Positions 20,308-28,993 of a DNA stretch of 64,000 nt are shown here, piece by piece (position 1 is the stretch's first letter; each line of letters opens with the position of its first letter). Below the pieces are notes generated by a model. The model made no database searches and was not told the DNA's origin. It saw nothing but the letters and a program-made list of their open reading frames with translations. This DNA comes from Paraburkholderia sp. (GTDB taxonomy: Bacteria > Pseudomonadota > Gammaproteobacteria > Burkholderiales > Burkholderiaceae), in assembly GCA_004322045.1 (NCBI GenBank), contig SCRN01000025.1, forward strand, positions 124,001-188,000, written 5' to 3'. A program made the translations under genes and the position numbers.

Positions 20308-21515
20308 TCGGCACTCGTTCGGGCGTGATCCAAGCGTTCACCGCGCCAGGCGCCATCCGGCTCACCTCGCTGCCGCCCCTTGCGCTCTATGTCCACTTTC
20401 CTTGGTGCGTTCGCAAGTGCCCGTACTGCGACTTCAACTCGCACGAATGGAAAGGCGAGCGTTTCCCGGAAGACGACTATCTCGACGCACTGCGCGCCGA
20501 CCTCGAGCAGGCGCTGCCGCTGGTATGGGGGCGGCAGGTGCATACCGTCTTCATCGGCGGCGGCACCCCCAGCCTGCTCTCGGCACGCGGGCTCGACCGC
20601 TTGCTGTCGGACGTGCGTGCGCTGCTGCCGCTGGACGCCGACGCGGAAATCACGATGGAGGCCAATCCGGGCACTTTCGAAGCCGAGAAGTTCGCGCAGT
20701 TTCGCGCGAGCGGCGTGAACCGGCTGTCGGTAGGAATCCAAAGCTTCAACGAAGCGCATCTGAGCGCCTTGGGGCGGATTCACAACGGTGGCGATGCGCG
20801 TCGCGCCGTCGAGATCGCGGCACGGCACTTCGATAACTTCAACCTCGATTTGATGTTCGCGCTGCCGCGACAAACATTGGACGAATGCCGTGTGGATATC
20901 GAAACGGCGCTCTCCTTCGCCCCGCCGCATTTGTCGCTCTACCACCTGACGCTCGAGCCCAATACGCTATTCGCCAAGTTTCCGCCGGCGTTGCCGGACG
21001 ACGATGCTTCGGCCGACATGCAGGAGTGGATTCATGAGCGCACGGCCACGGCCGGCTATGAACGGTACGAGGTATCGGCCTATGCGAAGCCCCATCATCA
21101 GTGCAAGCACAATCTGAACTATTGGCGCTTCGGCGATTACCTCGGCATCGGCGCAGGCGCGCATACGAAACTCTCGTTCGCACACCGTATCGTGCGGCAG
21201 GCACGTTATAAGCATCCCGCCACGTTCATCGAACAGGCTCGCGCGGGGACACCCGTGCAGGAAGAGCACGAAGTGTCCGCACGCGATCTGCCGTTCGAAT
21301 TCATGCTGAACGCGCTGCGGCTCGTGGAAGGCTTTCCGGTGCATCGCTTCGTCGAGTGCACGGGGATGCCCATGACATCGATCGAGCGCGCGCTGCAGGA
21401 AGCCGAGCGGCGCGGATTGATCGAGCGCACCTACGAAAAGATCGCGCCGACGCCGCTTGGACAGCGCTTCTTGAACGACTTGCAGGCGCTGTTTTTGAAC
21501 GAAAGGGAGGATTGA
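20304..21515 (+). CDS. hemW: Radical SAM heme chaperone HemW
   Basis: This 403-residue radical SAM protein has the cluster motif C-x3-C-x2-C at Cys35, Cys39 and Cys42 (WCVRKCPYC), followed by FIGGGTPSLLS. The HemW-type C-terminal segment CKHNLNYWRFGDYLGIGAGAH is present. It binds heme and is thought to deliver it to respiratory enzymes; it is not the anaerobic coproporphyrinogen oxidase HemN, whose motif has a fourth nearby cysteine. It overlaps rdgB by 4 bases. Confidence 0.94.
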   Translation: MIGTRSGVIQAFTAPGAIRLTSLPPLALYVHFPWCVRKCPYCDFNSHEWKGERFPEDDYLDALRADLEQALPLVWGRQVHTVFIGGGTPSLLSARGLDRLLSDVRALLPLDADAEITMEANPGTFEAEKFAQFRASGVNRLSVGIQSFNEAHLSALGRIHNGGDARRAVEIAARHFDNFNLDLMFALPRQTLDECRVDIETALSFAPPHLSLYHLTLEPNTLFAKFPPALPDDDASADMQEWIHERTATAGYERYEVSAYAKPHHQCKHNLNYWRFGDYLGIGAGAHTKLSFAHRIVRQARYKHPATFIEQARAGTPVQEEHEVSARDLPFEFMLNALRLVEGFPVHRFVECTGMPMTSIERALQEAERRGLIERTYEKIAPTPLGQRFLNDLQALFLNERED

Positions 21516-21578
21516 GCGGCGCAACGATCGACCCGGGACGCTGACGCCGCGCCGTTTCGGGTTACAATCGCGCCTCTC

Positions 21579-21668
21579 GGAGGGCTGGCAGAGCGGTTGA
21601 ATGCACCGGTCTTGAAAACCGGCAAGGCTTCACGGCCTTCGTGGGTTCGAATCCCACGCCCTCCGCCA
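21579..21668 (+). tRNA. tRNA-Ser (anticodon TGA)
   Basis: The 90-nt class II tRNA has acceptor GGAGGGC/GCCCTCC, anticodon loop CTTGAAA (anticodon TGA), a long variable arm and an encoded CCA. Accessory genes begin about 270 bases after it. Confidence 0.96.
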
Positions 21669-21939
21669 CCTCGCCTGTATCACCCTATCTCATTTCGTCT
21701 AAATTCACCCCGCAAAACGCTTGCGGGCGATGAGGGGGATGTTGCCGCGTCGAACGCCAACCTGAAAACATATCGGCGCGATGGCTCTGCTTGAGTACGA
21801 ACGCAAGTCCGGATCGTTCGTGTCAGAGCGTTGATGTGTAGCCTCGATGAGAGGCCGCATTATGTCGGGCAGCATCGCGCAGCGATGAGCAAGTTCATCA
21901 ATCCGGGCGCCCGGCAAGCGCATGAATCGGCCTCCCCCA

Positions 21940-22284
21940 CTACAGGGAAACCTCTGCCGTGAGCGCTTCCCAGGGCGCGCTCAAGCGCCCATCTTCCCGA
22001 ACTATAAGCCCCGCCCCCTCAAGAATCGCGACGTCTTCGTGAACGCGCTTGTAATCGCGATCGAGTTCGCGCGCCAGCGCCTTGACGCTATCCGCACCGG
22101 TACGATGCAGGTACCGTAGCAACTCCAGTCGCTTCGGCGTCAGCGCCGCCATCATCTCTTCCAACGAAAGAAACGTGATGTGCCGTTCCTCAAAATTCTC
22201 GCCCGCCACCGCCCGCTCGAAAGCGGCCGAGAAGCGTCGGCCCATGTCCCGAGCGCTACCCACGTGCGCAGTCAACTTGCTCAT
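21940..22284 (-). CDS. tumA: HTH-type antitoxin, TumA-like, partner of TumE
   Basis: The 114-residue protein has a winged helix-turn-helix in its C-terminal half (LTPKRLELLRYLHRTGADSVKALAREL, then VHEDVAILEGAGLIVRED), of the MarR/HVO_A0114 type. It overlaps the upstream toxin gene by 4 bases (ATGA), a typical toxin-antitoxin layout with the toxin first. Its likely role is to bind the operators at 22574-22620 and neutralise the toxin. I infer the pairing from the family of the neighbour. Confidence 0.7.
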   Translation of the reverse strand: MSKLTAHVGSARDMGRRFSAAFERAVAGENFEERHITFLSLEEMMAALTPKRLELLRYLHRTGADSVKALARELDRDYKRVHEDVAILEGAGLIVREDGRLSAPWEALTAEVSL

Positions 22285-22574
22285 TTCACGCTCCTTTCTC
22301 GTTCTACATCGTCCAAAAAATCCGCCACCATTCGCTCTGCGGTTGAGAACACGTACGGTTCTTCCCGGCTGCCATAGTGCCTATGATCCCCTTTGCCCCG
22401 CTCATTGTCGTAGCCAATCAGCCGCCGGCCATCCCGCCCATAGAACAGGCTGTACTTGAGGCCGTGCGGTCTCTCCGCGTCACGCTCGGGCAATCGCCAG
22501 ATACGCATTTCGAGAATAGCTCCGTCCGGATAGATGGTCCGATCTTCGAAGAGCAGCGTCGCTTTCTTTTTCAT
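22281..22574 (-). CDS. tumE: Toxin of the TumE (DUF6516) family
   Basis: The 97-residue protein has the features I associate with TumE/DUF6516 toxins. These are an early DGAILEMRIWRLP strand pair, then YSLFYGRDGRRLIGYDNERGKGDHRHYG with the conserved GKGDHRH core, and the end FLDDVER. The function is that of a putative RNA-acting toxin; the activity is not known to me in detail. The start codon lies inside one of two tandem inverted repeats, which suggests autoregulation. Confidence 0.72.
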   Translation of the reverse strand: MKKKATLLFEDRTIYPDGAILEMRIWRLPERDAERPHGLKYSLFYGRDGRRLIGYDNERGKGDHRHYGSREEPYVFSTAERMVADFLDDVERERSVK

Positions 22575-22620
22575 ATGGCGTAGGATGCCATAGCTTGATG
22601 TATGGCGTCAACCGCCATAC
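22574..22620 (-). promoter_or_regulatory. Two tandem operators of the toxin-antitoxin operon
   Basis: Operator 1 is a perfect 8-5-8 inverted repeat, GTATGGCG-N5-CGCCATAC, at 22600-22620. Operator 2 is TATGGC-N7-GCCATA at 22574-22592 and shares the same half site; it touches the toxin start codon. On the minus strand a TTGACG, a possible -35, lies inside operator 1. Confidence 0.75.
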
Positions 22621-22867
22621 AGACTCGCGGCGTAGGCTCGCTACGCTTGCACATGCAAAGCGGCTCGCGCACGCACCGGGTCAGAAAGCGACGGACTGAC
22701 ACCCATTGACACGGAAGCCGACGCCGTCTGAATCTTCGCCACTTCTCACCCTCACGTGCTGAACACGAGCGACTATCGTCGTCCGCGCTTTTCTCTCGAC
22801 CGACGCGACCGCAAGCCGGCACCTGCGCGTCGCAAGCGCGGCGGTCATTCACTTGGAGGGCAGCAAG

Positions 22868-23254
22868 ATGACGAATCCCATCGTTCGCGTCACCAACCTT
22901 TCGACCCAAGCGGTGTGCATCGAACACGATCCCAATTGGGACGATCAGGTATTGACGATCGACGGCGCGCGTATGCACCACACCCTATGTCTCTCCCCCG
23001 GCGTCGACGCCAACGTCAGCATCGATGCAAACGGCGATACGTCTACCGATCCCCATCTGATGGGAGTGATTTTCTCCGACGGCAAAGACATCACCTACGG
23101 CAACGCCGGCGGATATCAAACGACAATAGGCCAGGATGCCGGCTCCGGGCTGCTCACCGTGACCGACGACTTCAAGCTCCGCTCGCCGTCCATCCAGTAT
23201 TCGCTCGGCAACCAGACGCAATGGTCGATGGACATGACGTTCGTGGACGCGTAA
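22868..23254 (+). CDS. Hypothetical protein, 128 residues
   Basis: The ATG at 22868 follows a GGAGGG site 7 bases upstream. The product has no signal peptide or membrane segment and is rich in Asp, Thr, Gly and Asn. Its alternating hydrophobic pattern (VRVTNLSTQAVCIEHD, LLTVTDDFKLRSP, QWSMDMTFVDA) suggests a beta-sandwich. I recognise no family. It is the first gene of a same-strand set that leads to the secreted protease at 24234, so an accessory role there is possible but unproved. Confidence 0.65.
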   Translation: MTNPIVRVTNLSTQAVCIEHDPNWDDQVLTIDGARMHHTLCLSPGVDANVSIDANGDTSTDPHLMGVIFSDGKDITYGNAGGYQTTIGQDAGSGLLTVTDDFKLRSPSIQYSLGNQTQWSMDMTFVDA

Positions 23255-23460
23255 TACGCCGCGTCGACCCGCGATGCCCTGGGCGACTCGGCGCGTTCCA
23301 GGGCATCGATCGACCGCGCGTAGCAACCGAACTTGCCACTGCCCTTCCTTGCTTATCGAATGCCGGTGATGCATGCACTCAAAATGCATAGCGCCGTAGA
23401 CGACGGCATAACATTTGCTCACAGAGATCGCATAGGGCGTCGCTTCACGCAGGAGGCGTT

Positions 23461-24222
23461 ATGCGAAATCGTCGATCGATGGCCATGCTCCTTTACTCGC
23501 TCGCGAGCATGGCTTTTTCCTCGCCTGCCTGCGCCCAGCCGATTGCGGCGTCCGCCACCGCTGGCGCCATCCCGGGCTACCTAGCGCCGATGCGCGCGTC
23601 GCCTCAGCGGCAAGCAGCCATCGCCGGTTTGGCGACGCTTGTCGCGCGCTTGCCAACCTCCACGCAGCCCACTCGCGAGAATCGAATCTTCAATGTCGAC
23701 GACTATCGAGCATTACGTGACGCGACGATCGGCAACGGATTCGAGATGTATCTCGTCGATGCCGACGCTTTGATGGCGGGCAAGTCCGTCGAACAAAGCC
23801 TTTACGGCAGCGGCGAATGGCGATTCATCGTCATGCAGGGCGGCAGAGGCGTCGGCCTCGTCACGGTCGCGCAAATGAACGGGCAATGGAAGATGGTCCA
23901 AGCCGGGGCAAGTCAATTGGCCGATGAACTCGTTGCCGTCGCGGAACGCTATGGCCAGCTATCGCCGCGGTCTACGCTGCGCTTCATTCGATGCCAGCCG
24001 GCCGTAACCGACGTAATCGAAGTTTCGGCGCAAGGCGCAACGCCATCTCCGTCCACCACTGGCCCGTTCTATGTGCCGCTCGCGGGCGCCCGCTCCAAGC
24101 CGGCAACCTCGGCTGCAACGGCGGCGCCCCTTTCTTCACCGCCTCTTTCCCAGGCCGAGCTCGGCGATGCCCTTCGACGCCGCTTGCGGCGGGGCTTGCG
24201 CGACCCGAGATTCATGCATTGA
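23461..24222 (+). CDS. Exported protein of unknown function, 253 residues
   Basis: A Sec signal peptide covers about residues 1-26 (cut after ACA in SSPACAQ). The mature part contains a compact region, EMYLVDADALMAGKSVEQSLYGSGEWRF, and VTVAQMNGQWKMVQAGASQL. A Pro/Ser/Thr/Ala-rich linker follows, then a basic tail (LRRRLRRGLRDPRF). It has a strong AGGAGG ribosome site and lies 11 bases before the protease gene. The two are very likely co-transcribed, which suggests a substrate, inhibitor or helper of the protease. I do not recognise a family. Confidence 0.7.
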   Translation: MRNRRSMAMLLYSLASMAFSSPACAQPIAASATAGAIPGYLAPMRASPQRQAAIAGLATLVARLPTSTQPTRENRIFNVDDYRALRDATIGNGFEMYLVDADALMAGKSVEQSLYGSGEWRFIVMQGGRGVGLVTVAQMNGQWKMVQAGASQLADELVAVAERYGQLSPRSTLRFIRCQPAVTDVIEVSAQGATPSPSTTGPFYVPLAGARSKPATSAATAAPLSSPPLSQAELGDALRRRLRRGLRDPRFMH

Positions 24223-24233
24223 AGGAGTTTGCC

Positions 24234-24821
24234 GTGGACACAGAACTTCGCGCTCGGCTGCTGTGCGGCCTCGTCGTCGCGACGGCTTGCGCGCCCGTCT
24301 TTGCGGGCGAGCGGCAAATCAACGTTCCCCACGTCACGCAGGCGCACAGCGAATGGTGCTGGGCCGCCGATTCGAAAGCGGTGCTCGCCTATCGCGGCGT
24401 CCCGAGTAGCCAATGCGCGATCGAAAATTGGGTCGACTCGATCGGGTACGCGTGTCAAAGCGCGCCGTTCGATTGGAACGCTCCCGCCAACTCGCCCAAT
24501 ACGATCGCGGGTACGACGGGCATCAGCGGAATTCTTTGGTCGCTGGGCCGCCGCGATTCGCGCTATGTCAGCGCGCCGCTTTCTTACCCGGCGGTCGGTG
24601 CGGCGATCGACCGGGGCAATCCGGTCGTCATCTTGTGGACCTGGCCGGGGGGCGGGGGGCACTTCGTCGTCATCGACGGCTACGACGATGGGCAGCATGC
24701 ACTCTATTTCATGAACCCATGGCCCGGCGAAGGCCCCGGGTACGGCGATTACGATTGGATGCGCTACGGCACCGGCAACATGGGTACGCACTGGTGGGCC
24801 GAATCGCTCGTCGTCTATTGA
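24234..24821 (+). CDS. Secreted papain-like cysteine protease (C39/C70-like fold)
   Basis: The ORF starts with GTG behind an AAGGAG site. Residues 1-24 are a signal peptide. The mature enzyme has the papain-like set: Gln36 and Cys42 in TQAHSEWCWAADS, His143 in GGGGHFVVIDGY, and Asn161 in FMNPWPG, which could form the catalytic triad. The WCWAA motif resembles the AvrRpt2 (C70) and C39-like families. At 195 residues it is a single catalytic domain. The export signal points to cleavage of peptides in the periplasm or outside the cell. The substrate is unknown. Confidence 0.8.
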   Translation: MDTELRARLLCGLVVATACAPVFAGERQINVPHVTQAHSEWCWAADSKAVLAYRGVPSSQCAIENWVDSIGYACQSAPFDWNAPANSPNTIAGTTGISGILWSLGRRDSRYVSAPLSYPAVGAAIDRGNPVVILWTWPGGGGHFVVIDGYDDGQHALYFMNPWPGEGPGYGDYDWMRYGTGNMGTHWWAESLVVY

Positions 24822-25043
24822 ATTGAACCGAAGCGATCCCTCGCCATCGCACCGACGCAATGACGACGAACTCCGGCATGCGTTTCTGCAGCCGTTGAAG
24901 AGAAGTCGGGACGCCACCGGCCGCACAAGCCTGCGCCGTGCGCCGACGCACGATGGCGACGCAAATCCGGATGCGTACGCGCACGCCATTGACTACGCTT
25001 GGAGCATATTGCTTCTGCGCGAGCCAAGCGCGCCATTACCGTC

Positions 25044-25553
25044 ATGAAACTCGATCTCGTGCGCTATCCCGCATCGTGCGCCCGCGGGCTTACGCGCTTC
25101 GTGGCTCTCGGCGCGATGCTGATAACGGCCGCTTGCACGATCACACCGCCCTCGCGTCCCCCCGCGGCGGCATTGCCGCCCCCCGCCGCAGTCAATAGCG
25201 CGACGCTCGATCAGTATCGGGAAGCGATCGCTCGCAGAATCGCCGAACGCAACCCGTCCTATCTCGAGCGACGAGCGCCGCAAGCCATGCTGCGCTCGCT
25301 CGTCGTCGTCGCCTTCACTGTGAATCGCAACGGCGAAGTCTTGCGCTCGTCCGTCTACCGAACGAACGGCGACGACGAAGTGGAAGCGACGGCGCTCGCC
25401 GCGTTGCGCCGGGCCTCGCCGTTGCCGGTCCCGCCGGCCAAGCTGCTGAACCGGCTCGGTCAGGTCGAAATCATGGAAGACTGGCTCTTCAACGACGACG
25501 GCAAATTCCAGTTGCGCGAACTCGCGGCGCCGCAAGCGCTGACGTTCGATTGA
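25044..25553 (+). CDS. Probable lipoprotein with TonB C-terminal-like domain
   Basis: The 169-residue protein has a hydrophobic N-terminal segment ending in TAAC, an imperfect lipobox, followed by a Pro-rich linker (PPSRPPAAALPPP). The rest (about 80-150) resembles a TonB/TolA C-terminal fold: LRSLVVVAFTVNRNGEVLRSSVYRTNGDDEVEATALAALRRASPLPVPP. A bona fide TonB would have a transmembrane anchor to ExbB/ExbD, which is not seen here, so energy transduction is doubtful. The ribosome site is weak. It lies 222 bases after the protease gene. Confidence 0.65.
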   Translation: MKLDLVRYPASCARGLTRFVALGAMLITAACTITPPSRPPAAALPPPAAVNSATLDQYREAIARRIAERNPSYLERRAPQAMLRSLVVVAFTVNRNGEVLRSSVYRTNGDDEVEATALAALRRASPLPVPPAKLLNRLGQVEIMEDWLFNDDGKFQLRELAAPQALTFD

Positions 25554-25876
25554 CGGCGCCCGGCGCGCTCGGTTGCATTGGCGCGCGCTGCGCCTGCTCG
25601 CTATAATTTTTCCCACCGCGCGGCCGGAGTTCCGGCCATGCTCGCGGCGCGCCGCCTACCCGGCGACGCGCCTGCCGGCCCGACGCTGCCATTGCCCGCC
25701 ATGGGCACGTCAAGCTGTCCCATTGCATTTGACGTTTTTTCCTGTCGCTCGCGCCCCGTCCGCGTGCTTTGATGCCCGTCGGCGAGCGTCCAAGCACGGC
25801 TCTCGCCTCATCACCGAATTTCGCTTCACCGACGCGCTCGCGCGTGGTGACGCCCTATGCCACTAGGAGACCTTTT
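25554..25876. other. Intergenic region with a candidate promoter
   Basis: A TATAAT at 25602-25607 could be the -10 of the transporter gene at 25877, which would then have a leader of about 265 bases. No good -35 is seen at the proper distance. No other feature is recognised. Confidence 0.4.
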
Positions 25877-27193
25877 ATGTCCGTTTCGCCGTCTTCGCCC
25901 TCCGTGACGACCGCCTCGACCGCGGCGAGCGCCCCCGGGCGATCACGCATCGTTTTCGCCAGCTTCATCGGCACGGCGATCGAGTTCTACGACTTCTATG
26001 TCTACGCCACCGCCGCGGCGCTCGTGATCGGCCCCGTTTTCTTTCCCCACGGATCGGCGATGGCGCAATCGCTGTCGGCTTTCGTCACGTTCGGCCTCGC
26101 GTTCGTGGCGCGCCCGATCGGCTCGTTCCTATTCGGGCACTTCGGCGATCGGATCGGCCGCAAATCGACGCTCGTCGCGTCGCTGCTCGTCATGGGGCTG
26201 TCCACCACGTTGATCGGGTTCCTCCCCGGCTACGATGCCATCGGCTCGCTCGCGCCGATCCTGCTGTGCATCCTGCGCTTCGGCCAAGGCATCGGGCTCG
26301 GCGGAGAATGGGGCGGCGCCGCGCTGCTCGCCACGGAGAATGCGCCCGCAGGCCGACGCGGGTGGTTCGGCATGTTCCCCCAGCTCGGCCCGTCGGTCGG
26401 CTTCCTGGCATCGAACGGTCTGTTCTTCACGCTTGCGCTCACACTCTCGGACGCACAGTTTCGCGCTTGGGGCTGGCGCGTGCCGTTCATTTCCAGCGCC
26501 GTGCTGGTCGTGCTCGGCCTGTACGTGCGCTTGAAGATCGCCGAAACGCCCGCCTTTCGCGCCGCCATCGAGCGGGCCGAGCGCGTGCGCGTCCCGCTCG
26601 TATCGCTGCTCGCGCACCATAGCCGCGCGACGCTCGCCGGCGCGTTTGCAATGGTGGTTTGCTACACGTTGTTCTACATCTCGACCGTCTTCACGCTTTC
26701 TTACGGCGTGTCGACGCTGCACATACCCCGGCAAACGTTCCTGGGCATGCTGTGCTTCGCCGTGCTGTTCATGGCGCTTGCCACCCCGCTCGCGGCCTGG
26801 GCAAGCGACCGCTTCGGCCGGCGGCCGGTGCTGATGGCCGGCATCGCGGCGGCGATCGCCTCGGGCTTCGCCATGGCGCCGCTCGTCGGCAGCGGCTCGC
26901 CCGTGCTCGTCACGGTGTTTCTGACGCTCGAGCTGTTTCTGATGGGCGTCACCTTCGCACCGATGGGGGCGTTGCTCCCCGAGCTGTTCCCGACCGCCGT
27001 GCGCTACACAGGCGCAGGCGTTGCCTACAACCTGGGCGGCATTCTGGGCGCATCGGTTGCGCCCTACATCGCGCAGATGCTGGCCACCCGCGGCGGCTTG
27101 GCATGGGTGGGCGGCTACGTGTCGATCGCCGCGGCGGTCAGTCTCGTGGCCGTATTCGCCATGCGCGAAACGAAGGACGTGCGGTTGTCATGA
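25877..27193 (+). CDS. MFS transporter, metabolite:H+ symporter (MHS) family
   Basis: This 438-residue inner-membrane protein has 12 predicted membrane segments. The MHS signatures are IGTAIEFYDFYVYATAAALV in helix 1, FGHFGDRIGRKSTLV in the 2-3 loop and LRFGQGIGLGGEWGGAALL. MHS members (ProP, ShiA, KgtP, CitA) carry organic acids and osmolytes with protons; the sequence alone does not fix the substrate. The start at 25877 follows TAGGAGA; the upstream open frame is not conserved-looking. It is convergent with opgC. Confidence 0.88.
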   Translation: MSVSPSSPSVTTASTAASAPGRSRIVFASFIGTAIEFYDFYVYATAAALVIGPVFFPHGSAMAQSLSAFVTFGLAFVARPIGSFLFGHFGDRIGRKSTLVASLLVMGLSTTLIGFLPGYDAIGSLAPILLCILRFGQGIGLGGEWGGAALLATENAPAGRRGWFGMFPQLGPSVGFLASNGLFFTLALTLSDAQFRAWGWRVPFISSAVLVVLGLYVRLKIAETPAFRAAIERAERVRVPLVSLLAHHSRATLAGAFAMVVCYTLFYISTVFTLSYGVSTLHIPRQTFLGMLCFAVLFMALATPLAAWASDRFGRRPVLMAGIAAAIASGFAMAPLVGSGSPVLVTVFLTLELFLMGVTFAPMGALLPELFPTAVRYTGAGVAYNLGGILGASVAPYIAQMLATRGGLAWVGGYVSIAAAVSLVAVFAMRETKDVRLS

Positions 27194-27218
27194 GCGGCCG
27201 CTCGCGCGTGCGCGGCTA

Positions 27219-28361
27219 TTACCGGTCGCGCCGCGCGGGCGCAGGCGGCACACTCGATGTCACGCGCACGGACCGCGCCGCCATACGCGGCGCGGCGGCC
27301 CCGACGCGCTGATACGCCTGCGCCAAGCGCGCGAGCAGTAGCAGCGCCGCCACGGCGGCGATATCGCTCGTCAATCTCGCCAATCCGTTCGCTTGCGCAT
27401 GCAGCAACCGCACAACCGTATCGGCCACGATAGAGACGAGCGTGCCGCCGACGAAACAGACGAGCCCCTGCCGCCCCACCGCCACGACCGCGGGCAGGCG
27501 TTCCGCCGCCGTGCGCAGCCAACCCGCGCGAGCCGCTTGTGCGCACAACCAAGCGAGCGCGAGGAAGCTGACGACACGTACGCTGGCTAGGTTCTGCTTC
27601 ATGAACCCCGGCGAAGGATGCGTGTCGATGCACACCTTGACGAAGGCAAACGCCAGCGCCACGGCCACCGCCGCCCCCGTCAACAGGTGGCCTGCCGTCG
27701 ACGTCTGCATGCGCACCGGCACAGGATAGAGTCGACAGAGCAGGCCCAGCATGAACAGCAACTGCCAAGCGAACGGGTTGAACGGCCACTCGGCGACGCC
27801 TGGCAAGCAGCCAGCAAGCCACGGGGCCGCCAGCCACATCGTCAAACTCAGCGTAAAGGAAGCGACGGGCGTACGCCGTGCAAGCGGGATCGCGAAGGAA
27901 ATGCTCAACGCGAACAGCGGGTACATCGGCAGCACCGCCGACAAAAACGGCTGTTGCCGCAGCGTCGCGATGTCGATCAATGCCTGCGCGGGCCGATGCG
28001 CAAACATCGGCCAACCGGACTCGCCGACGAGCGGAGAAGCGATGGGCAACGCCGCGACGATCGCACCGCAGGCGATCATCAACGCCGCCGTGAGCAAATA
28101 GGCCCGATAGATTTCCCACGCCCGCCTCGCGAACCGCCGGCGCGCGGCCCCTTCACCGCGGCGCGCAGCAATGCTCGTATAGCCCGCGGCAGAGGCGTAG
28201 CCGCCGAGAAAGACGAACACCTCTGCCGCATCGCAATAGGCATAGTTGTGCAGCATCGCGTGCGCCAGCACGCTTACCGAAATGTGATCGATGGTGATAA
28301 CGATCAGCGCGACACCGCGCAGCAAATCGACTTCGATCGAGCGTCCAGGGGACGATGACAT
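27219..28361 (-). CDS. opgC: OpgC-family membrane protein
   Basis: The 380-residue polytopic protein (about ten membrane helices) begins with RSIEVDLLRGVALIVITIDHIS, the OpgC/acyltransferase-3-like start. The conserved AEVFVFLGGYASAAGYTS and LPMYPLFAL segments follow. In E. coli the related MdoC/OpgC succinylates periplasmic glucans; many Burkholderiaceae have several paralogues with unknown acceptors, so the exact reaction here is inferred. The start at 28361 has an AAGGAGC site 8 bases upstream. The basic, Pro/Ala-rich C-terminal tail is probably cytoplasmic. Confidence 0.85.
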   Translation of the reverse strand: MSSSPGRSIEVDLLRGVALIVITIDHISVSVLAHAMLHNYAYCDAAEVFVFLGGYASAAGYTSIAARRGEGAARRRFARRAWEIYRAYLLTAALMIACGAIVAALPIASPLVGESGWPMFAHRPAQALIDIATLRQQPFLSAVLPMYPLFALSISFAIPLARRTPVASFTLSLTMWLAAPWLAGCLPGVAEWPFNPFAWQLLFMLGLLCRLYPVPVRMQTSTAGHLLTGAAVAVALAFAFVKVCIDTHPSPGFMKQNLASVRVVSFLALAWLCAQAARAGWLRTAAERLPAVVAVGRQGLVCFVGGTLVSIVADTVVRLLHAQANGLARLTSDIAAVAALLLLARLAQAYQRVGAAAPRMAARSVRVTSSVPPAPARRDR

Positions 28362-28624
28362 CGACAGCGCTCCTTTTCTCCGGCCCTCGGGCACGACTGC
28401 GCCACGAATCGGCTCTCGCCGGTTGGTTCACGTCGATCGAGAAAAATTCCTCGGATGCGGGCATTTCATTGCGCATCGACCGTCACTGGGCGTGCGGCGC
28501 CAGCTAGCCGAACCGGTTCATCCATCCGGAGTTTTCCCGGCTTGTCCGCAAAGTGCGCACGCCTATACTGGTTAATGCACACAAATAAGGCCATTTTCTG
28601 CACAACCGACACCGGGAGACGACG

Positions 28625-28804
28625 ATGAACATTCGCATCGACAACGCCGACATCGTGGCCATCCTCGCGCTCGCCCTGCTGGGTTCCTTGTTGCTCGCCA
28701 TGCGCTTTCGCCCGAAGACATGGTTCGGCATCCTCGTTGAAGCCGTCGCGGTGAACGCGGCGGCTTTCGCCGCCGTCCTGGCCTTGGAAGCGCTGCTGGC
28801 CTAA
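28625..28804 (+). CDS. Small membrane protein, 59 residues
   Basis: The short ORF starts after a GGGAGACG site and ends with TAA. It has two hydrophobic segments: ADIVAILALALLGSLLLAM (about 8-26) and AVAVNAAAFAAVLALEALLA (40-59), joined by the basic loop RFRPKTWFG. The codon use is that of a normal gene. A TATACT at about 28563 may be its -10. No family is recognised; it is probably an inner-membrane hairpin protein. Confidence 0.6.
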   Translation: MNIRIDNADIVAILALALLGSLLLAMRFRPKTWFGILVEAVAVNAAAFAAVLALEALLA

Positions 28805-28852
28805 GACATCGAACGTCGAGCACAGCGCGTCCTCGGCCCTCGTCACACGCAC

Positions 28853-28993
28853 CTATCGCTCGTAGTAATAGTCATGGTGATGGTGATAGCCGCCGTAATA
28901 ACCGTAGTACCCCGGCGCCGGCGCAATCACGCACCCTCCGAGCAGCAACGCCACCAGCGCGCCTGCCATCGATAATGCCGTCGAGCGTTTCAT
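28853..28993 (-). CDS. Small His/Tyr-rich lipoprotein, 46 residues
   Basis: The 46-residue product has a signal with lipobox LGGC, so Cys21 is the lipidated residue. The mature part is only 26 residues: APAPGYYGYYGGYHHHH, then acidic and tyrosine residues. Gly/Tyr/His-rich small lipoproteins of this kind are widespread in Burkholderia and of unknown role. The four-histidine run might bind metal. It is convergent with the gene at 28625. Confidence 0.65.
   Translation of the reverse strand: MKRSTALSMAGALVALLLGGCVIAPAPGYYGYYGGYHHHHDYYYER

Noticed and set aside
21669..21939. Integrase remnant or attachment-site repeat after tRNA-Ser(TGA)
   Set aside because: I see no integrase motif and found no second copy of the tRNA 3' end within the next few kilobases by eye, so an island boundary is not shown.
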